Below are positions 25,986-39,821 of a stretch of DNA of 64,000 bases, one piece after another (position 1 is the stretch's first letter; every line of letters starts with the position of its first letter). The stretch covers positions 15,765,842-15,829,841 of the forward strand of contig CM022679.1 of NCBI GenBank assembly GCA_012295275.1, given 5' to 3'. The notes below the pieces were generated by a model that had not been told where the DNA came from, ran no database searches, and saw only the letters and a program-made list of their open reading frames with translations. Source of the DNA: Chrysomallon squamiferum. Lineage: Eukaryota; Mollusca; Gastropoda; Neomphalida; Peltospiridae. A program made the position numbers and the translations under genes.

Positions 25986-28057
25986 AAAAAGTCAGCATAT
26001 AATTTTTTGCCGTTATTCAGTTACCCGTTATTTTAAGGCGTTAATAATTATCTAACATTTTGATTCCTTTAATTTAGTTTCGACAATACATATTTCGTGT
26101 ATTTCTCTCTCCTTAGCTATTGAACTGTTATTTTAATTAAAAAATGGGAAATACATTCTATTTCATTGCATCATGGTTTGATGAAAATAGTTAATAAAAG
26201 TCAAGCACAAACTTAATTTTTCAGGAATAGTCAGGCTAAATGCAAGATTTACAAAGATGACAATAAATAGCAATTGTTTAACGAGTAAAACATATAACTT
26301 TAGAGTTAATAATAATCCAAGGAAAATTTGTTTTCACGAAGGTATCGTCAGATTCGCCTATTAAAGGAACATGCCAATTGTAAATAACCAAATCAAAAAT
26401 TAAACCAAAACGAATATTACGAAAATAAAATAAAAGCCAGTGACGTTATAATTATATACCAGTCTACTTGTTAGTGGAACATTTGTATCTAATATCGTTG
26501 AATATAAATAGTTGCTTTGCCGTTTGGTTGGAGTATTTCTATAGATTGTGAATAAAGTGATACGCAAATTCAAAATTAACGTAATAAAAAATAAATAAAT
26601 AAGAATGGTTATTTTTTGTTCTAAATAGTTCCACAGATGTTTTATAAACTAGAGATAAAATCAGGAACCCGGTACATCTGTAATCAATGTTTGAGTTTTT
26701 TACTTTAATCATGGAATTTTGAATATGTTTCAGTTCATTTATATTTCATCGCAAATTATTCTTATTTCACTCGTTCTGCCAATATTAATGCTACATGTTG
26801 AATTCATGATTTAAGAATGTTACACTCAGTTTCAATAGTTTATGTTTATATATGATTTTTCTTTTTCCATTGGGATTTACGGTTATAACGCTTTGTTGAT
26901 GCTAATTTGAAATAAAGCTGATTTTGTCTGTTATAACATTCAGCTAACATAGCAGGCCCTTGTGGAACTTCGTACACAGATATTGCTTTCAGTTATTGTT
27001 AAAACTAAAACAAAATATTTTTATGATACATAAAACAGTTATATGAAAAGCAATTATAATCACCTGGCAAAACAGGTTAATATAAAATCATGTATCTCGT
27101 CAACCTCTTTTACGAAATCAGGTTCAGGAATACAGAAAAACAACAACAGCAATACAGCATTAAGGGGCCATTTAACTACGTGTCACGAGCAAAAACCAAA
27201 TATTAATACATGCTGTATTGGCGCCAGAGGCTGAACTCTGTGTGTGGGTATCGTATTTCGGCCAGGCGAACACCAACGAAAACACAATACAAACTGGCAG
27301 GCAAATATCGTCTGTTTACTGTAACCATTCGTGTATGGGCCGCCTGCACCTTGCACAGTAACTAAATGTGCCATACGAGGGTTTTAACGAGGTAATCCGA
27401 CAAAGAGTGACTCAATTCACTCAGCAGGAACCGACTTGACGCTTGGGCGCCAGATACCAGGAAAGTCCGAACGGAGGTTGCTCAACGCCGCGGCCATACC
27501 GAAAAGATTTGCAGAGCCCGCCCAACTCCCAGCGCGTGACGTTTTTGCACGAGCGACTCCGACTGCCAGCACCAACAACTAATAAGTGCAAATTTACAGT
27601 TAAAAGATCGCTAAACAATGCTAAGTTGGACAATGAGAAAAGCATATTGACTTTAGGATTGTTCTGCGACTTGTAAGGTTCCGTTCGATCTCAGCTTAGT
27701 GGCATTTCCAGCGACATGGGGCTTTGTGAGGCAATGTTAACTAAGTAGAAGGAGTTAACGCCGCCGAATTGACATGCACGGGCAAAGTTTTGTTTATTTC
27801 TTCACAAAACACCTGTTTCGGGCCGACATCTAGAAATCGCGAGCACACGAGAAAAAAGTAGTTAGTTCGTTTCAGCCATTCGAGATTGCAGAGGTAACTG
27901 GGTTCATTTCAAAAAAAAAAAAAAAAGTAATAATAATAATAATTTTTAAAATAATATTTTTATTTTATTAAAGAAACAGACCTTTACAGTAACTGGTTTT
28001 CTTATTCTGTTTGAAATCTGTTTATTCGTAGATTTATATAAATAAAATTATTTTAAA

Positions 28058-28060
<3 letters not shown>
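25982..28060. other. Gene-free stretch including a GC-richer island (27,150-27,900)
   Basis: 26,000-27,100 is AT-rich and not simply repetitive. 27,150-27,900 is clearly more GC-rich, with CpG-containing segments (CGCCGCGG, GCGCGTGACG). It could be a regulatory island or an unrecognised first exon. Open frames on both strands there are under 80 codons without motifs. Confidence 0.4.

Positions 28061-28128
<68 letters not shown>
28061..28128. repeat. (CT)n microsatellite, 34 units
   Basis: The third long AG/CT dinucleotide array within 3.3 kb. Confidence 0.98.
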
Positions 28129-28132
<4 letters not shown>

Positions 28133-31130
28133 GCAACCACATGTAAGAATAAACATAGAAAGACATACACTCACAAAACACAGAGCATAACAATGCATGT
28201 TAAACTATTGAATAAGTGCGAACAAGAGTATTGTGAATAATTGGTTGTAATTTAGCTTAAGTACTCGGATTAGAAACAAGGTTACAAAGACAAGCCAATC
28301 CTTTTCCTCTCCAATGTTTGACGTTTCAACCAGAGAATCGGGAATATTTTATCAAAGATTGTTACAAGAAACTGTTATTTCCCTTAAAAAGAAATAAAAT
28401 TTGAATTAATAAGAACATAGAAATAAAACAGTGTAACTTATCAGTCTGAGTTTACTTTGTTTAAAACTAACAAATCCTATGTAATAAGATATATATATAT
28501 ATATGCGCTACAGGTTCAACGTTTGAGATTATAAAGTGGTTTAAAATACAAAATTAAAGAAAAAAAACAAAGACAAACTCGCTCTTGTTTAGTTCTAAAA
28601 CTAATATTATAACTACATCAAGTTAAAAATTCAGTTGCTTGAATTTTATATCTAAGACATATTAATATTGATTTCATTTTAAAAGCATTTTGCAAATGAT
28701 AATTGATTTAAAACATCTGGGGAACAACGAACCTTATCGCTTTTTTACACACCCCATTTTCAGATAATTTAGAAGGTTGGTACCACCTGAATTGAATGCT
28801 CCCCTGATTCGAGAAGTAAGATGAATTATGATAAGCATTTATACTTTTTAAGATGTTTACGTATTTTCTCATAGTGGCCCTAAGAGGCACTACCGCCCAC
28901 ACAGAATCACTTGAGTAAAATATAAGTAAAAGTTTAGAGACGGGCTGAGCGCTGGCCTGAGACAGGTCATTAAGCATTCATTCAGGTGAAATCTCCTAGC
29001 TGTGAATTATGATGATGAATATCCGATGAAGTCAGCAACGATAAAACATCATTAAGTTACCCACCTGTTCTTGTTTTACTCTTCAGTTTACTGACACGAG
29101 GGTTGCCAATACAGATTATAGCATTATGTTCTTCACGTCTCTCTCAAGCTGGCGACAGATTTGGTCTTAGATACCCACAGCTTGTTGTTTTATAAGGATA
29201 TCAGCATACAGGATTAGCTATTGGAAAGTGAATGACAAACATATTTTAACAGGGAACTGCATATCTTGATGGCCACTTTAATATTTTCCGAATAGCCAGA
29301 TTTCAAAGTTGAGGCTTGGTGTCTCCTAGCATTTCTAAGCGATTCATCATTGTCTGATCTCTGAAGACATCATTTTGAGAGGATTAAGATGTGTTTAAGT
29401 GAAGGATTATACCATTAATCTTGACCTTTTGTATTAGACACTTGAGATCATATGTAAACCTTTATAATCAATTAATTGTTCCAGCTAACTTAGGGTGACA
29501 AAACTAAATCATGACAAATTATATAGTTTTTAAAGCTGAAATCAACAAAAGGTTGACGATTTTGTGTCCCACTTTATATAAATGCTATCCTTTGTCAGTA
29601 TACTTATTTTTGTAAGTCGTATTCACATTCAGTGATATATACATATATATATATATTGAAGTTTTTTATTTCATTTTTATTAATTCAAAATTTTCTTATT
29701 ATTTTTTTCTTCTTCTTCTTCTTCTTATTATTATTATTATCGTCTCTCTGAAATAACCACTCTTTGCTAAACACTTAAATGTTTGTATTTTAAGTCCTTA
29801 TCATACATAATCCAAATAGATAACTGACAGCGTTTTGACAAAACCTGTTTACTGGTGTGTACATTTTAGGGATTAATATTTCAAATCCTGAAGCAGCTGT
29901 AGAGGGACTAAAAACAAATCTGTTGAAGTCTCTAACTTTCGCTTTGGACTGGTCTAAACAATCCACTTGAAAATGACGCCACTCTTTCAGCTATGAAACG
30001 TCTGGTCGGCCGACATCAAAGCGGTTTACGAGCGGATCAATCACAGATCACCATACGAAACCACACTTAATCCACACTCACAGTCTGTGACCTCAGTTTA
30101 CTGGTAAAGATGACGCAACAGACACGCGTTCGAATCCCGTTTTCTATGTCAAGGAAAAATTGACATGGAAATCGTCATTGATGAGAAGACATTTCTTAAG
30201 TAACATAAATTTTTCGTGAATTGATTTTGTTTATTAAATTTTGTATGTCACAGTATCTTATATCTCATATCTCATATGACTGAGGATACCTTATCCGAAG
30301 TTCGAAAATCTGAAGAGTTAAAAAATGTAAAACTTTTCCAAGCGGCAAAAATATTGATATCTTACAGTTTTTCTATTTTTTCCATTCACAAACTATTTTT
30401 GTGCACAAAAGTATATATATATATATATACTTTATATTGCTTAAACAAATATTCTGCTTTATATTATATATATATATATATTATCAAAAGAAGTATTCAT
30501 TTTTTAAAAGGTAAAGTGATTTATTGCTCATCCCTGTACATGTTGATCCTGTATATCAGAAGAAAAGAAGGGTTTTGTTATTTCAAGACGAAATGGATTT
30601 AATTATAAAGAAAAATAAATTGATTAGGGGAGGAAGGAACAAAAGAAACGAAAAAAAAAAAAAAAAGATAATAAAAGGAGAAAAAAAAAATCTCAGCTGT
30701 ACCCTTTAAGTGTTTATCTCATTTCCCTTTCGCTTGTGAACTTTGACATCCTAATTTCAGATTCTCCGTCTGCCTTTGTAAATTCCGTCAGTGAGAACTG
30801 GTATCCAGTTACGTGCGCATCCTTACGTAAATACGCGGATTAGACAAAAATACTCTATATGCATTAACCTAAGCCTTTTGGTGCAGGCCATTTCTCTTTG
30901 GTGAGTGTTTGCCAAGCTGATTTTGTCATATTAATTTGTGGTTAACTGTGATTTTATAACTAGACCGCAGCCAAGATTAAGTGTAATGGTAGAACCTTCA
31001 GAATGCACGCGCACGGCCCTCGACGAAATGAAATAAATATTAATTTTATTTTCTATCAAGACTTCGCTCAGCTACCATTATAAAAACCACACTATATCCG
31101 CTACGTATACTGTAGACAGTCACAGCAAAT
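28129..31130. other. Gene-free stretch, mostly non-repetitive
   Basis: 28,700-29,560 and 29,880-30,180 have normal complexity; short (AT)n tracts lie at 28,489, 29,640 and 30,415-30,480. No coding exon was recognised. A weak tRNA-like segment is listed separately. Confidence 0.4.
30088..30150 (+). repeat. Possible tRNA-derived SINE fragment or tRNA relic
   Basis: The segment contains an A-box-like stretch (CCTCAGTTTACTGGTAAAG) and, about 28 bases on, a near-consensus B box (GCGTTCGAATCCC; consensus GGTTCGANNCC). I cannot fold a complete cloverleaf around it, so a functional tRNA is unlikely. Such remnants are typical of SINE heads, but no poly(A) or simple tail was assigned. Confidence 0.3.
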
Positions 31131-31137
31131 GAATAAT

Positions 31138-31688
31138 GATAATAGTAAAGCAGACTTTGTAGTAGTAAGTGTTTTAGTAGTAGTAGTAGTAGTAGTAGTA
31201 ATAGTAGTAATAGTACTAACAGCAGTAGTAGTTCAGCAGTACTGGTAGTTGTAGAAGTAGCGGTAATAGTAGTAGTTGTAGTAGCAGTAGTAGTAATTAG
31301 TAATAGTAGTAGTACAGTAATGCTGGAAGCAGTAGAAGTAGTAATAATAAAAGTAATAGTACTGGTAGTTGTAATAGTAATAGTAATAATACTAGGTGTG
31401 GTGTTGGTATTGGTAGTAGATCAGCATTTGTAACAGTAGTTATAGCAGTGGTAGTAGCAGTGGCAGTAATGTTAGTAGTTACAGCAGGGGTGGTAATAAT
31501 AGTAATAGTGACTGTAGTAGTAATAGCAATAGCAACAATAGTAGTAGGCTGTTGTGATAGTCAAAATGAGTGAGATGAGCAGCTTAACAAGTAGGTAATA
31601 TGAATAGTTATTCTAGCTATATTAATGGTTGTTGTCGTTGTTGTAATAACAATAGCATTAGTGGCAGCCTAGAAACAGCAATAGCAGC

Positions 31689-31725
<37 letters not shown>

Positions 31726-31910
31726 ATAGCAGTAATAATAGTGACAGAATCGTTAACAGAAATAATAAGAATAGTAATAGTAGCATAAAAAAGGTTAAAA
31801 CGAAAGAAACAAAGCAACAACAGTACTAGCAGTATAGTGGTAATAGCAGCTACAGTAGTAGTAGTAGCAATTTATGTTATTGTTTCTGTTGTCCGAGATG
31901 TAATGTTAGT
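31138..31910. repeat. Long degenerate (TAG/TAA)n trinucleotide region, about 770 bp
   Basis: Most of the stretch can be read as AGT, AAT, AGC and GTT triplets in a loose tandem. A purer AGT core lies at about 31,688-31,726. It opens Val/Ile/Ala/Thr-rich frames that are compositional artefacts. Confidence 0.85.
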
Positions 31911-33474
31911 AGCAGTTGTATTTAATTAGACTACAAGTAAACAGAAAAAAAAGTAATAATAATTATAAAAGAAATGGTATCCTATTTGATTTTTCCTTTT
32001 ATTATTTTTATTCTGCTAAATAATAGCGTGGTTCTTTCCCAGAGAGAAAGAGATGTAAAAACCGACTAAAAACAGTCATTGAAAACCCGACGAAAAGAAT
32101 TAAAAACCATAGATCCGGAAACATTTTAAAATTTCTCAGTCAATACTGTTAATGTAATTATTATTATATATAACGTGTATAATGAAGTATATTATAGATT
32201 TTAAATGTCAGAGGCATTTGTATGATCATTAAACGATACTTTGTTTTTTTGGATATTGTTTCTTGTTGTTTGTATTTTGTTGTTATTTTGTCTTTTTTGT
32301 TTTGTAATTTTGTTTTTCTTTTTTTTTTGTATTTTTTGTTTATAGTTCTTTTTCTTTGTATTTCTTTTTTATTTCTTTGATTTTTTTTTCTTTCTTTCTT
32401 TTTTTTATGTTTTTTTTCTGTTGTCATTTTTTTTTTTTTTTTTTTTTTTTTTGTTTAGTTGCTAGTAAATAGCTTATATTTCTTGGTTGTTGGATTTGTT
32501 CGTTATTTTCTGGACTTTTCCAGAAGTATTTACTTGCTTATTTATTTACTTACTTACTTACTTACTTAATCACTTTCTTTCTTAATTAATTATGTATTTA
32601 TAAATTTGTTATTGTTACTGTTATTTGTGCTGTTGATGTTGATACTGATGAAGTTATTAGGAGGCGATTTGTAAAAAAAATAAACTGTCCTTTAGAACTA
32701 CAATTAACATTGTAAACTCAGTAACATCAAACATATGTATAAAGCAGTTGAAAATAAATATGAAATAATACTATTTTTTTATTTTTTTTTTTTTTTTTTT
32801 TTTTTTCAGGTTTAAGTTTTTAACAAAGCTTTGCTCCGAAAAGTGTCCTTTTTTTTTGTTCTAACCGCCTTCATTTCTACACCACGGTTTCCGGACATTT
32901 AATAACGGACATATTACGTTATGCTGGAACGTTGTTAAATATTTATTTGTTCATTGTTTGAACAGTGTCGGTTATGAGAAGACATATATCCAGAAACGGA
33001 CAGAATATTAAAATGTTCTCTTTCCGCCGAGATAATAAGACATTTTCAGAAATGTAAATCCAGCATCCAATTTATAATGAGACTCAGTATGATAAATAAA
33101 CCACTTATGCTGGAATTCGTTTTTTTAATTTTTTTTTTTTTTTTTTTTTTTTTTTTGGGTGGGGTGTGTGATTTGTATTTAAACAGGATATTAAAGTTGG
33201 CATGTAACACAAATTATGTGTTACTTTTAGTTTAAATATTTTGTTTGTTTTTGATTCATTAATTTAGTTATTTGGTTGCTTGTTTGCTTGGTTAGTTTAT
33301 TAGTTAGACTACTGTTTCCTTATTAATTTATCTATTGCATCTTTTTCATATATTATTAATTTATTATACCTCCAAAAATCGTTATACATTATTTTGTATT
33401 AGTCATTAATTAATAAATAAAGAATTAAATAAATAAATAAATAAACTGAGTAACTCGAAACCACACACAAAAAA

Positions 33475-33517
<43 letters not shown>

Positions 33518-34490
33518 AATTAAAAATTAGAAAATACCACTTAGAAATTAACAAAGGGTTCCAGAAAAAGATAAATTATCCTCATTTTTTATAACTCGTG
33601 AACTGTGTAACATTTGTGAGTAAAAACGTCTCAAAATAAATATTTACGAAAGATAATAATTATTGTATTTGATTTTTTTTTTCTGAACGTTCTTCACTCT
33701 GCCATTGTCTGTTTCTAATCTTTTTAATCCTATAAATATTCCATGAATAAATGTTTAACTTAAAACGACTGTTATGTATTAAAAGGGTAGTTTCGTATTT
33801 CTCGCTGACACTCTGTTGAAATGTAAAGTTTTTAATTATCGTTATACAGTAAACGAAATGCAGAACATATATTTGTTGTTTGATTTTCCTAAATGTTTAG
33901 TTCAGTCAGTTGTTATTACTTTCGTCTCCATCATCAGTTCATTTATTCATTCATTCATTTATTCGTTCGTTCATTTATTTATAATGTATTTATTTATTTT
34001 CATAGTTTGTTGTTTAATACAATTATTTATTATCATCATCATTATCATTTACAACGATTTTAATACGTGTTCTATAATATGAACAAGCACATTTTGTATT
34101 TAATTAATAAAGCTAAAAATAATACGAGTTTACAAATAACGCGAAGCTAGTTTCTGCTTTGTAGCAAATTAACAGCCATGTGATGCAAAATTATTCATAA
34201 TGAACGTGGCAAATAAAAGTTGATTTATAGCTATTTTGGTGTTGTTAAATATGTTAATCTACTCATTCGTTAATATTAATATGATGGGTTTTTTTTTTTA
34301 TTATTATTGTTTTAGATATAAAAATTATTGTTTGGTTTATTAATTAATTAATAATTTATTAGTGATATGAATTTGCAGAGTACTAGTTATGAACTAATTG
34401 TTTTAGGAATTTATTTAAAAGAAAAAAAAAAAAATTTAGTCAGTTTTTGCCGGTATCAAAAGTTAAAGTTAAAAGTTAAACCAATATATA

Positions 34491-34521
<31 letters not shown>

Positions 34522-36123
34522 ATATTTGCATTTACCTATTCAAATAATATTAAACGAAAACTACTCACGTATTTTTTCTTCTTTTCTAGATTTTTCAGAG
34601 TTTACAGCGAGGATATTTTTTATCATTTGAGCAGACGCTGGAAAGACGAACCAACAGCATATTCTAATATTTACATGATCCCACTCTTTTACCTGATATC
34701 AGCGCAGGCGTCATTGTTTAAACAACTCAACATACACGCCTCTTCATTTTTAGTGATAATGTTTTAATACAGTTTTCATATTTAGACAAGGGTCAGCATT
34801 AATCAAACAATGTTTTTTTTTTTTTTTTTTTTTGGACGACATATTTTTTGCCCCTTAAGGAATGCATAAAATCAGCAAGGTCAAATAGCAAGAACGACGG
34901 TAAAATGTACGTGGGTGACTTTTATTTTTTGTTACTATTGTTTTGCCGGAAGACAATATGTAAAGTTACTTTAGTGTCAGATTCACCTGAGATGAAGTTG
35001 ACACACGGTGTGTCGAGAAGATAGAGACATCGTTTACCTGTTGACAAACTCGTCAAGAAAAGAGTTTAGTCTCGATACAGGACTTTTCGCCGTCAATGCC
35101 TAGTCAGATTTCTAAGTCACATGGAATGTTTTGCTAGCGTTAATCTGCTTACCAAATTCTGAAAGGTCTAAATCACATTATTGTACTTGTGTGGGTTTAG
35201 TTTGTTAACCAGTTCAACACAGCAAGACACTGTACATAAACAGAACACTCGCCACCAACAGTCACCGTTTGATCCCCTAATATTGACCCGCCGTTCTCCG
35301 GTGCGCTTTGTGGCCGGAGGAATTTCGAAGCAAAGAAATAGTAGATGAAGCAATAACATCTATTCTTTTCTTTATTTAAATAAATCCATGTTATATGACA
35401 AGCGTGATTTCTGACGTCTGCCTAAGGTTTACTTAACTGCCTCTAATCTGTATTATTTTAGTAACTCTTCGAGGTTTTTTCTTTTTGTCTCGGTATATAT
35501 GCCGTTTAACAAACTGACCAGCGATAGGCAAGATTCAAAATTTAAACGAAATAGTTGTTGAAAATAATTCAGAAGGCCAAAGTCAGAATTATATAAGGTG
35601 TTACATTAAGTTAGTCAAATGTAATAATCAGATTGAAACTGTACTATACTAAATACATGGTAACAGACAAGTATCAATAATAGCAGCAGTTATGTTAATG
35701 GTGAGAATTGTATTGAAATGGCAATAGTGGAATTAGTAGTAGTTGTATTAGTGTTTTTTGCAGTTGTTATAGTATTTTAATTTCAATAAATGAAATATAA
35801 CAAACCTCTCTGTATTGCCGTTAGGGTCAAGATTTCATCTTCTTAATTTTTTGTTTTATTATTTTTTTTAATTTTTGTTCTTCCTTTATTTTTGTGCTTG
35901 AAAGAACGCGACATAATTTGTTCATTTTAATGTCGCTTTTATTTTATTTTTTATTTTTTTTTGTGTGGTGAATACGAGGCTATAATCGGGAGTATTACCG
36001 TGTTTATGTTGTGTAGAACGTTTCCATCAAAGATGATAAATAACCGAAGAAACATACTGTTAAAATATTTATTCATTTATCTATCATCTTTTAAATACTT
36101 TTTATTATTATTTATGTTTTTTT

Positions 36124-36124
36124 A

Positions 36125-36175
<51 letters not shown>
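36124..36175. repeat. (ATT)n microsatellite
   Basis: About 17 ATT units. Confidence 0.97.
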
Positions 36176-36176
<1 letters not shown>

Positions 36177-36489
36177 TAAGTAATTAAGCTTTTATTTTTA
36201 TTTATTTACATTTTCTTCTACTGATCGATTGTTTGATAACATTTTATTATTATTATTATTGCTGTTAATGATATCGTCTTCGCTTTTTTATTGTGTACTA
36301 TTTTAGAAGAGACTGTGAATAGGAAGCACATTTTCATTTAAATAGTTTATTTATTGATAAAAAAATAAAATAAATTTAAACGTTTTTCAACCACATTTAC
36401 AAATTCATAATCATGCAGAGGAATTCAGTTTGGTATTCCTTTATATTATTATTATTTTGGTTTTTGTATGGATGATCGGAAAGAAATTA

Positions 36490-36504
36490 TTACTACTGCT
36501 ACTT

Positions 36505-36548
<44 letters not shown>

Positions 36549-36566
36549 GCTACTACTACTACTATT
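36490..36566. repeat. (CTA)n microsatellite
   Basis: About 23 CTA-type units with CTG interruptions, producing a poly-Thr frame. Confidence 0.96.
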
Positions 36567-37299
36567 ATAGTTGTTGCTGTTATTATTATTATTGTTGTTG
36601 TCAATTTTGTTATTTATTTATTATTATTAGTTTGCTTTGTTACTTGCTAATAATTATGTAGACTTGTTTCTGACAATAACGATGACAACGACAACAACAA
36701 CAATAATAATTGTAGTAGTAGTTGAAATAGCAGAAATAGTTATTGTAATAATAATGATGATGATGATGATAATGATAATAATTGCAAAAACAGTACAATA
36801 AAAACAACATCATCAACAACAATAACGGTTATACAGAATATGATAGTAAAGTGATGACGATTTCTTTACTTAATGTAGATTATATAATGAAAGTTTAGTT
36901 ATTCTGTTACAAGAAAGATGACGCAGTAATTATGATTATATATATGCAACATCTAATAAAATACATACAATGTATACAATATATAGCGTTTAACAGGCAA
37001 TACATAAATAAATGTTGATCCTAACATAAAGCATGTGAGAAATGTATAAATAGTAAAATAAAGTATAACCAATGTTAACTGGGAAATTAAAAGCTCTACC
37101 GCAATATGTATAGAACTGATTATATATAATTATTTGCAATACATACAAAATACAGATATTATAATACTGATAAGTACAACATATAATGTATAAATAACTA
37201 ATGAATTACGTTTCAAAAGTGGAATATCTATATGCAATAAAGAATTGTTAGAATTGTTTTAAATAAAGTTAAAACATTCATTTTCATCCGATCCCTTAA

Positions 37300-37345
<46 letters not shown>

Positions 37346-38164
37346 AACAATATCAAAGGTCCTGTAAAAACCTTCCCTAAGATACACACAGTCGATATCA
37401 CACAGAAAGTTGGTCCCGTGTCTACAATATGTTGAAGTTTTAAATTAGAAAAATAAACAGCTTAAAATTACCTGGATTCGATGTTCACCTTTTTTTTCCA
37501 CGGCGTGATGTCGTTTTCACGAAAAGGTGAGAAATTTTAAATAAAATAGAGATTTAATACAGATAATCTGTCTTTAAGATCTTATTTCTCACCAAACCGA
37601 GAATTATGTCTTATCATGAATTCTTCTTTTCCGAGCTGACAAATCGATTCATGTTGTGAGAGTTGTCGGCGGTGTATGGAACGCATTGCCGTTTTGCAAA
37701 AAGCGAACTGAAATAATAAAGCGCTTCGATGACAGAGAAAGAGAGACTATTTTTCTAATTGTTACTTTTATTAAATTGAGTAAAAAAACATAAAAATATA
37801 ATTTTGTATTATTCCTTTGGTTTGGCGTAAAAGTTTGAATAATACAAATACTTATAGCATTAATGGTGCAAGTAATGGTGGTTGTTAGTAATAATAGTAT
37901 TTTCCTAACAGCACCAGTAGTAGAACTAGGGTTAGTAGTTGAATTGGTTAGAAGTAGTAATTGTTGTGGTCAATATAACAGCAACATATATAGTAATAGC
38001 AATAGTAGTTAAAACAGCTGTGTTTATTTGTATCTTTCACATGAAAAACTATTTTAATAACTTTTTTTTTAGTGAAATACGAATCCTTAAGCGACAATAA
38101 CGAGACTCTTGAGAAAATATTAAAAATGCACAAATAATATATTTTTTTTAATTTTAACATTCTG

Positions 38165-38166
38165 TT

Positions 38167-38206
<40 letters not shown>

Positions 38207-38210
38207 TTTT
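38165..38210. repeat. (TTTA)n microsatellite
   Basis: About 11 TTTA units. Confidence 0.95.
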
Positions 38211-38500
38211 GTTATTGATATTTTCACTACTGTATTTATTACCAAGTGACAATTTTTGTTTCATTTCCATTTCTTTTTAAAATCTATTTAAAATGGAAAA
38301 ATAGCTATTTCATTATTACTTTATTTATTTTAAAAATTTTTTTTTTTTTTTTTTTTTTTAATTATTATTATTTTAGTTGTTCTTGTTGCTTTTTGTATTG
38401 ATGCATAGTAAAAATTAAATATATACACAAAATTAATACGGAAAAAGGAAAGAAAAACCGCTCAGTACAACAAATTTATAATAAAATAAATAATAAATAT

Positions 38501-39500
38501 TTAATTAGATAAGTAAATAAATAACCATAACATCTCAAACAGCGGTTTTGAAAACGTGGGTGTATAATGATATTGCTTACTCCTGAATTTCAGGCGTTAC
38601 ACCATCCGATAAACTCCTCTATGTAAACTTGCCACTGCTAGATTCGCTTTGGTGCGAAGAAATATGACGTGCATGTTAACAAATCCGCAAAAAAGCCACA
38701 AGTCAGTGTGTATTGCAGGCGTCATGGCTTCCGTTGATAAATAAAACGAATAAACAGTCGCCGAAATTTACAAAAAAATCCCCATTGTAGAGATTTGTCA
38801 GGCAATATTGATAATTTCTGCGAAAAAATTGTGATATCTTCTCTTTCGTTTATTCATTCCGGGTTCGGAATCTCTTGCTAGGACGCAAATTGTTGGCAGG
38901 AGTTCCTTCCATGAATCGAACCATTGTCCCGCATGTGACAAATCTGCTAAAGTTTATGAATATAATTCTACAAACGCGGCTCAACAGACACCTTCTGGCA
39001 TCTGGTAGAATTTAAAGTATTGAACAAACGTGAGTTTTTCTTTAGTTTGTTCCCAAATCTTTACACGTCCTTGCAAAATTCATTGAATGGTCCTGTTGTC
39101 GCATTTTTATTTCCAATCTCGTTATGAAGGAAATGCACAAAACTATTAAAACTCGATATTTTGTGACGTAAATGCTTTTGTCTTTATTTAAAATACAAAT
39201 TTTAAAACAATAAAAGGATAATATCATGCAAACTTTAGGCCTACTGTTTCAGCTTTTGTGATGAGATACGAAATCTTAGAACCGTCCTTGTTAAGTAGTA
39301 TGATTTACTATCTAGACTTCTTCTTTTGACTATAAAACCAGTGAATTTTCGATTTAATAAACTGATAATAGGTTTACAATCGATAACTTAAAAATAAAAC
39401 ATATACTGATTATTATACAAATCAGAAATCAGTCTACAACTTTGCATAACTACAGTACCATCGCAAAATTATTGCGTAATGTCCTACTGAGCTGGTGAAT
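38501..39500. other. Non-repetitive island, about 0.9 kb
   Basis: 38,560-39,300 is of normal complexity between simple repeats. No exon or RNA gene was recognised; a regulatory role is possible but unproven. Confidence 0.35.
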
Positions 39501-39509
39501 TAACAACAA

Positions 39510-39602
39510 GAAAAGAAGAAAAAAAAAAAGAAAGAAGAGCAAGAAACAAAAAAAAAAAAAAAAAAAAAAAAAAAGAAAAGAAAGAAAAGAAAAGAAAGAA
39601 AG

Positions 39603-39635
<33 letters not shown>
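39510..39635. repeat. A-rich purine tract
   Basis: Runs of A broken only by G and a few C over about 125 bp, nearly all purine on the plus strand. Confidence 0.93.
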
Positions 39636-39637
<2 letters not shown>

Positions 39638-39753
39638 ACTCTTTAAAATGTTTAATTTAGTAAAATCGCTGTCCAAACATTTATAAATTAAACTCTAAAA
39701 GCCAAGAATGTTTTAATTCTTGTGGTTTATATTTAACTTAAGTACATTCTAAA

Positions 39754-39764
39754 TGATGATGATG

Positions 39765-39820
<56 letters not shown>
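39754..39820. repeat. (GAT)n-(AAT)n microsatellite
   Basis: A few GAT units followed by about 19 AAT units. Confidence 0.97.

Positions 39821-39821
<1 letters not shown>

Larger units (their letters stand above)
31911..38500. other. Gene-free, AT-rich, microsatellite-dominated stretch
   Basis: It contains T homopolymers (near 32,427-32,452, 32,779-32,806, 33,130-33,156, 34,811-34,832), AAAT tracts (33,473-33,518), and ATT/CTA arrays listed separately. 34,560-35,700 is comparatively non-repetitive. No exon was recognised. Confidence 0.45.

Noticed and set aside
27421-27676. Open frames on both strands in the GC-richer island
   Set aside because: They are short, mutually overlapping and lack motifs; composition alone keeps them open.
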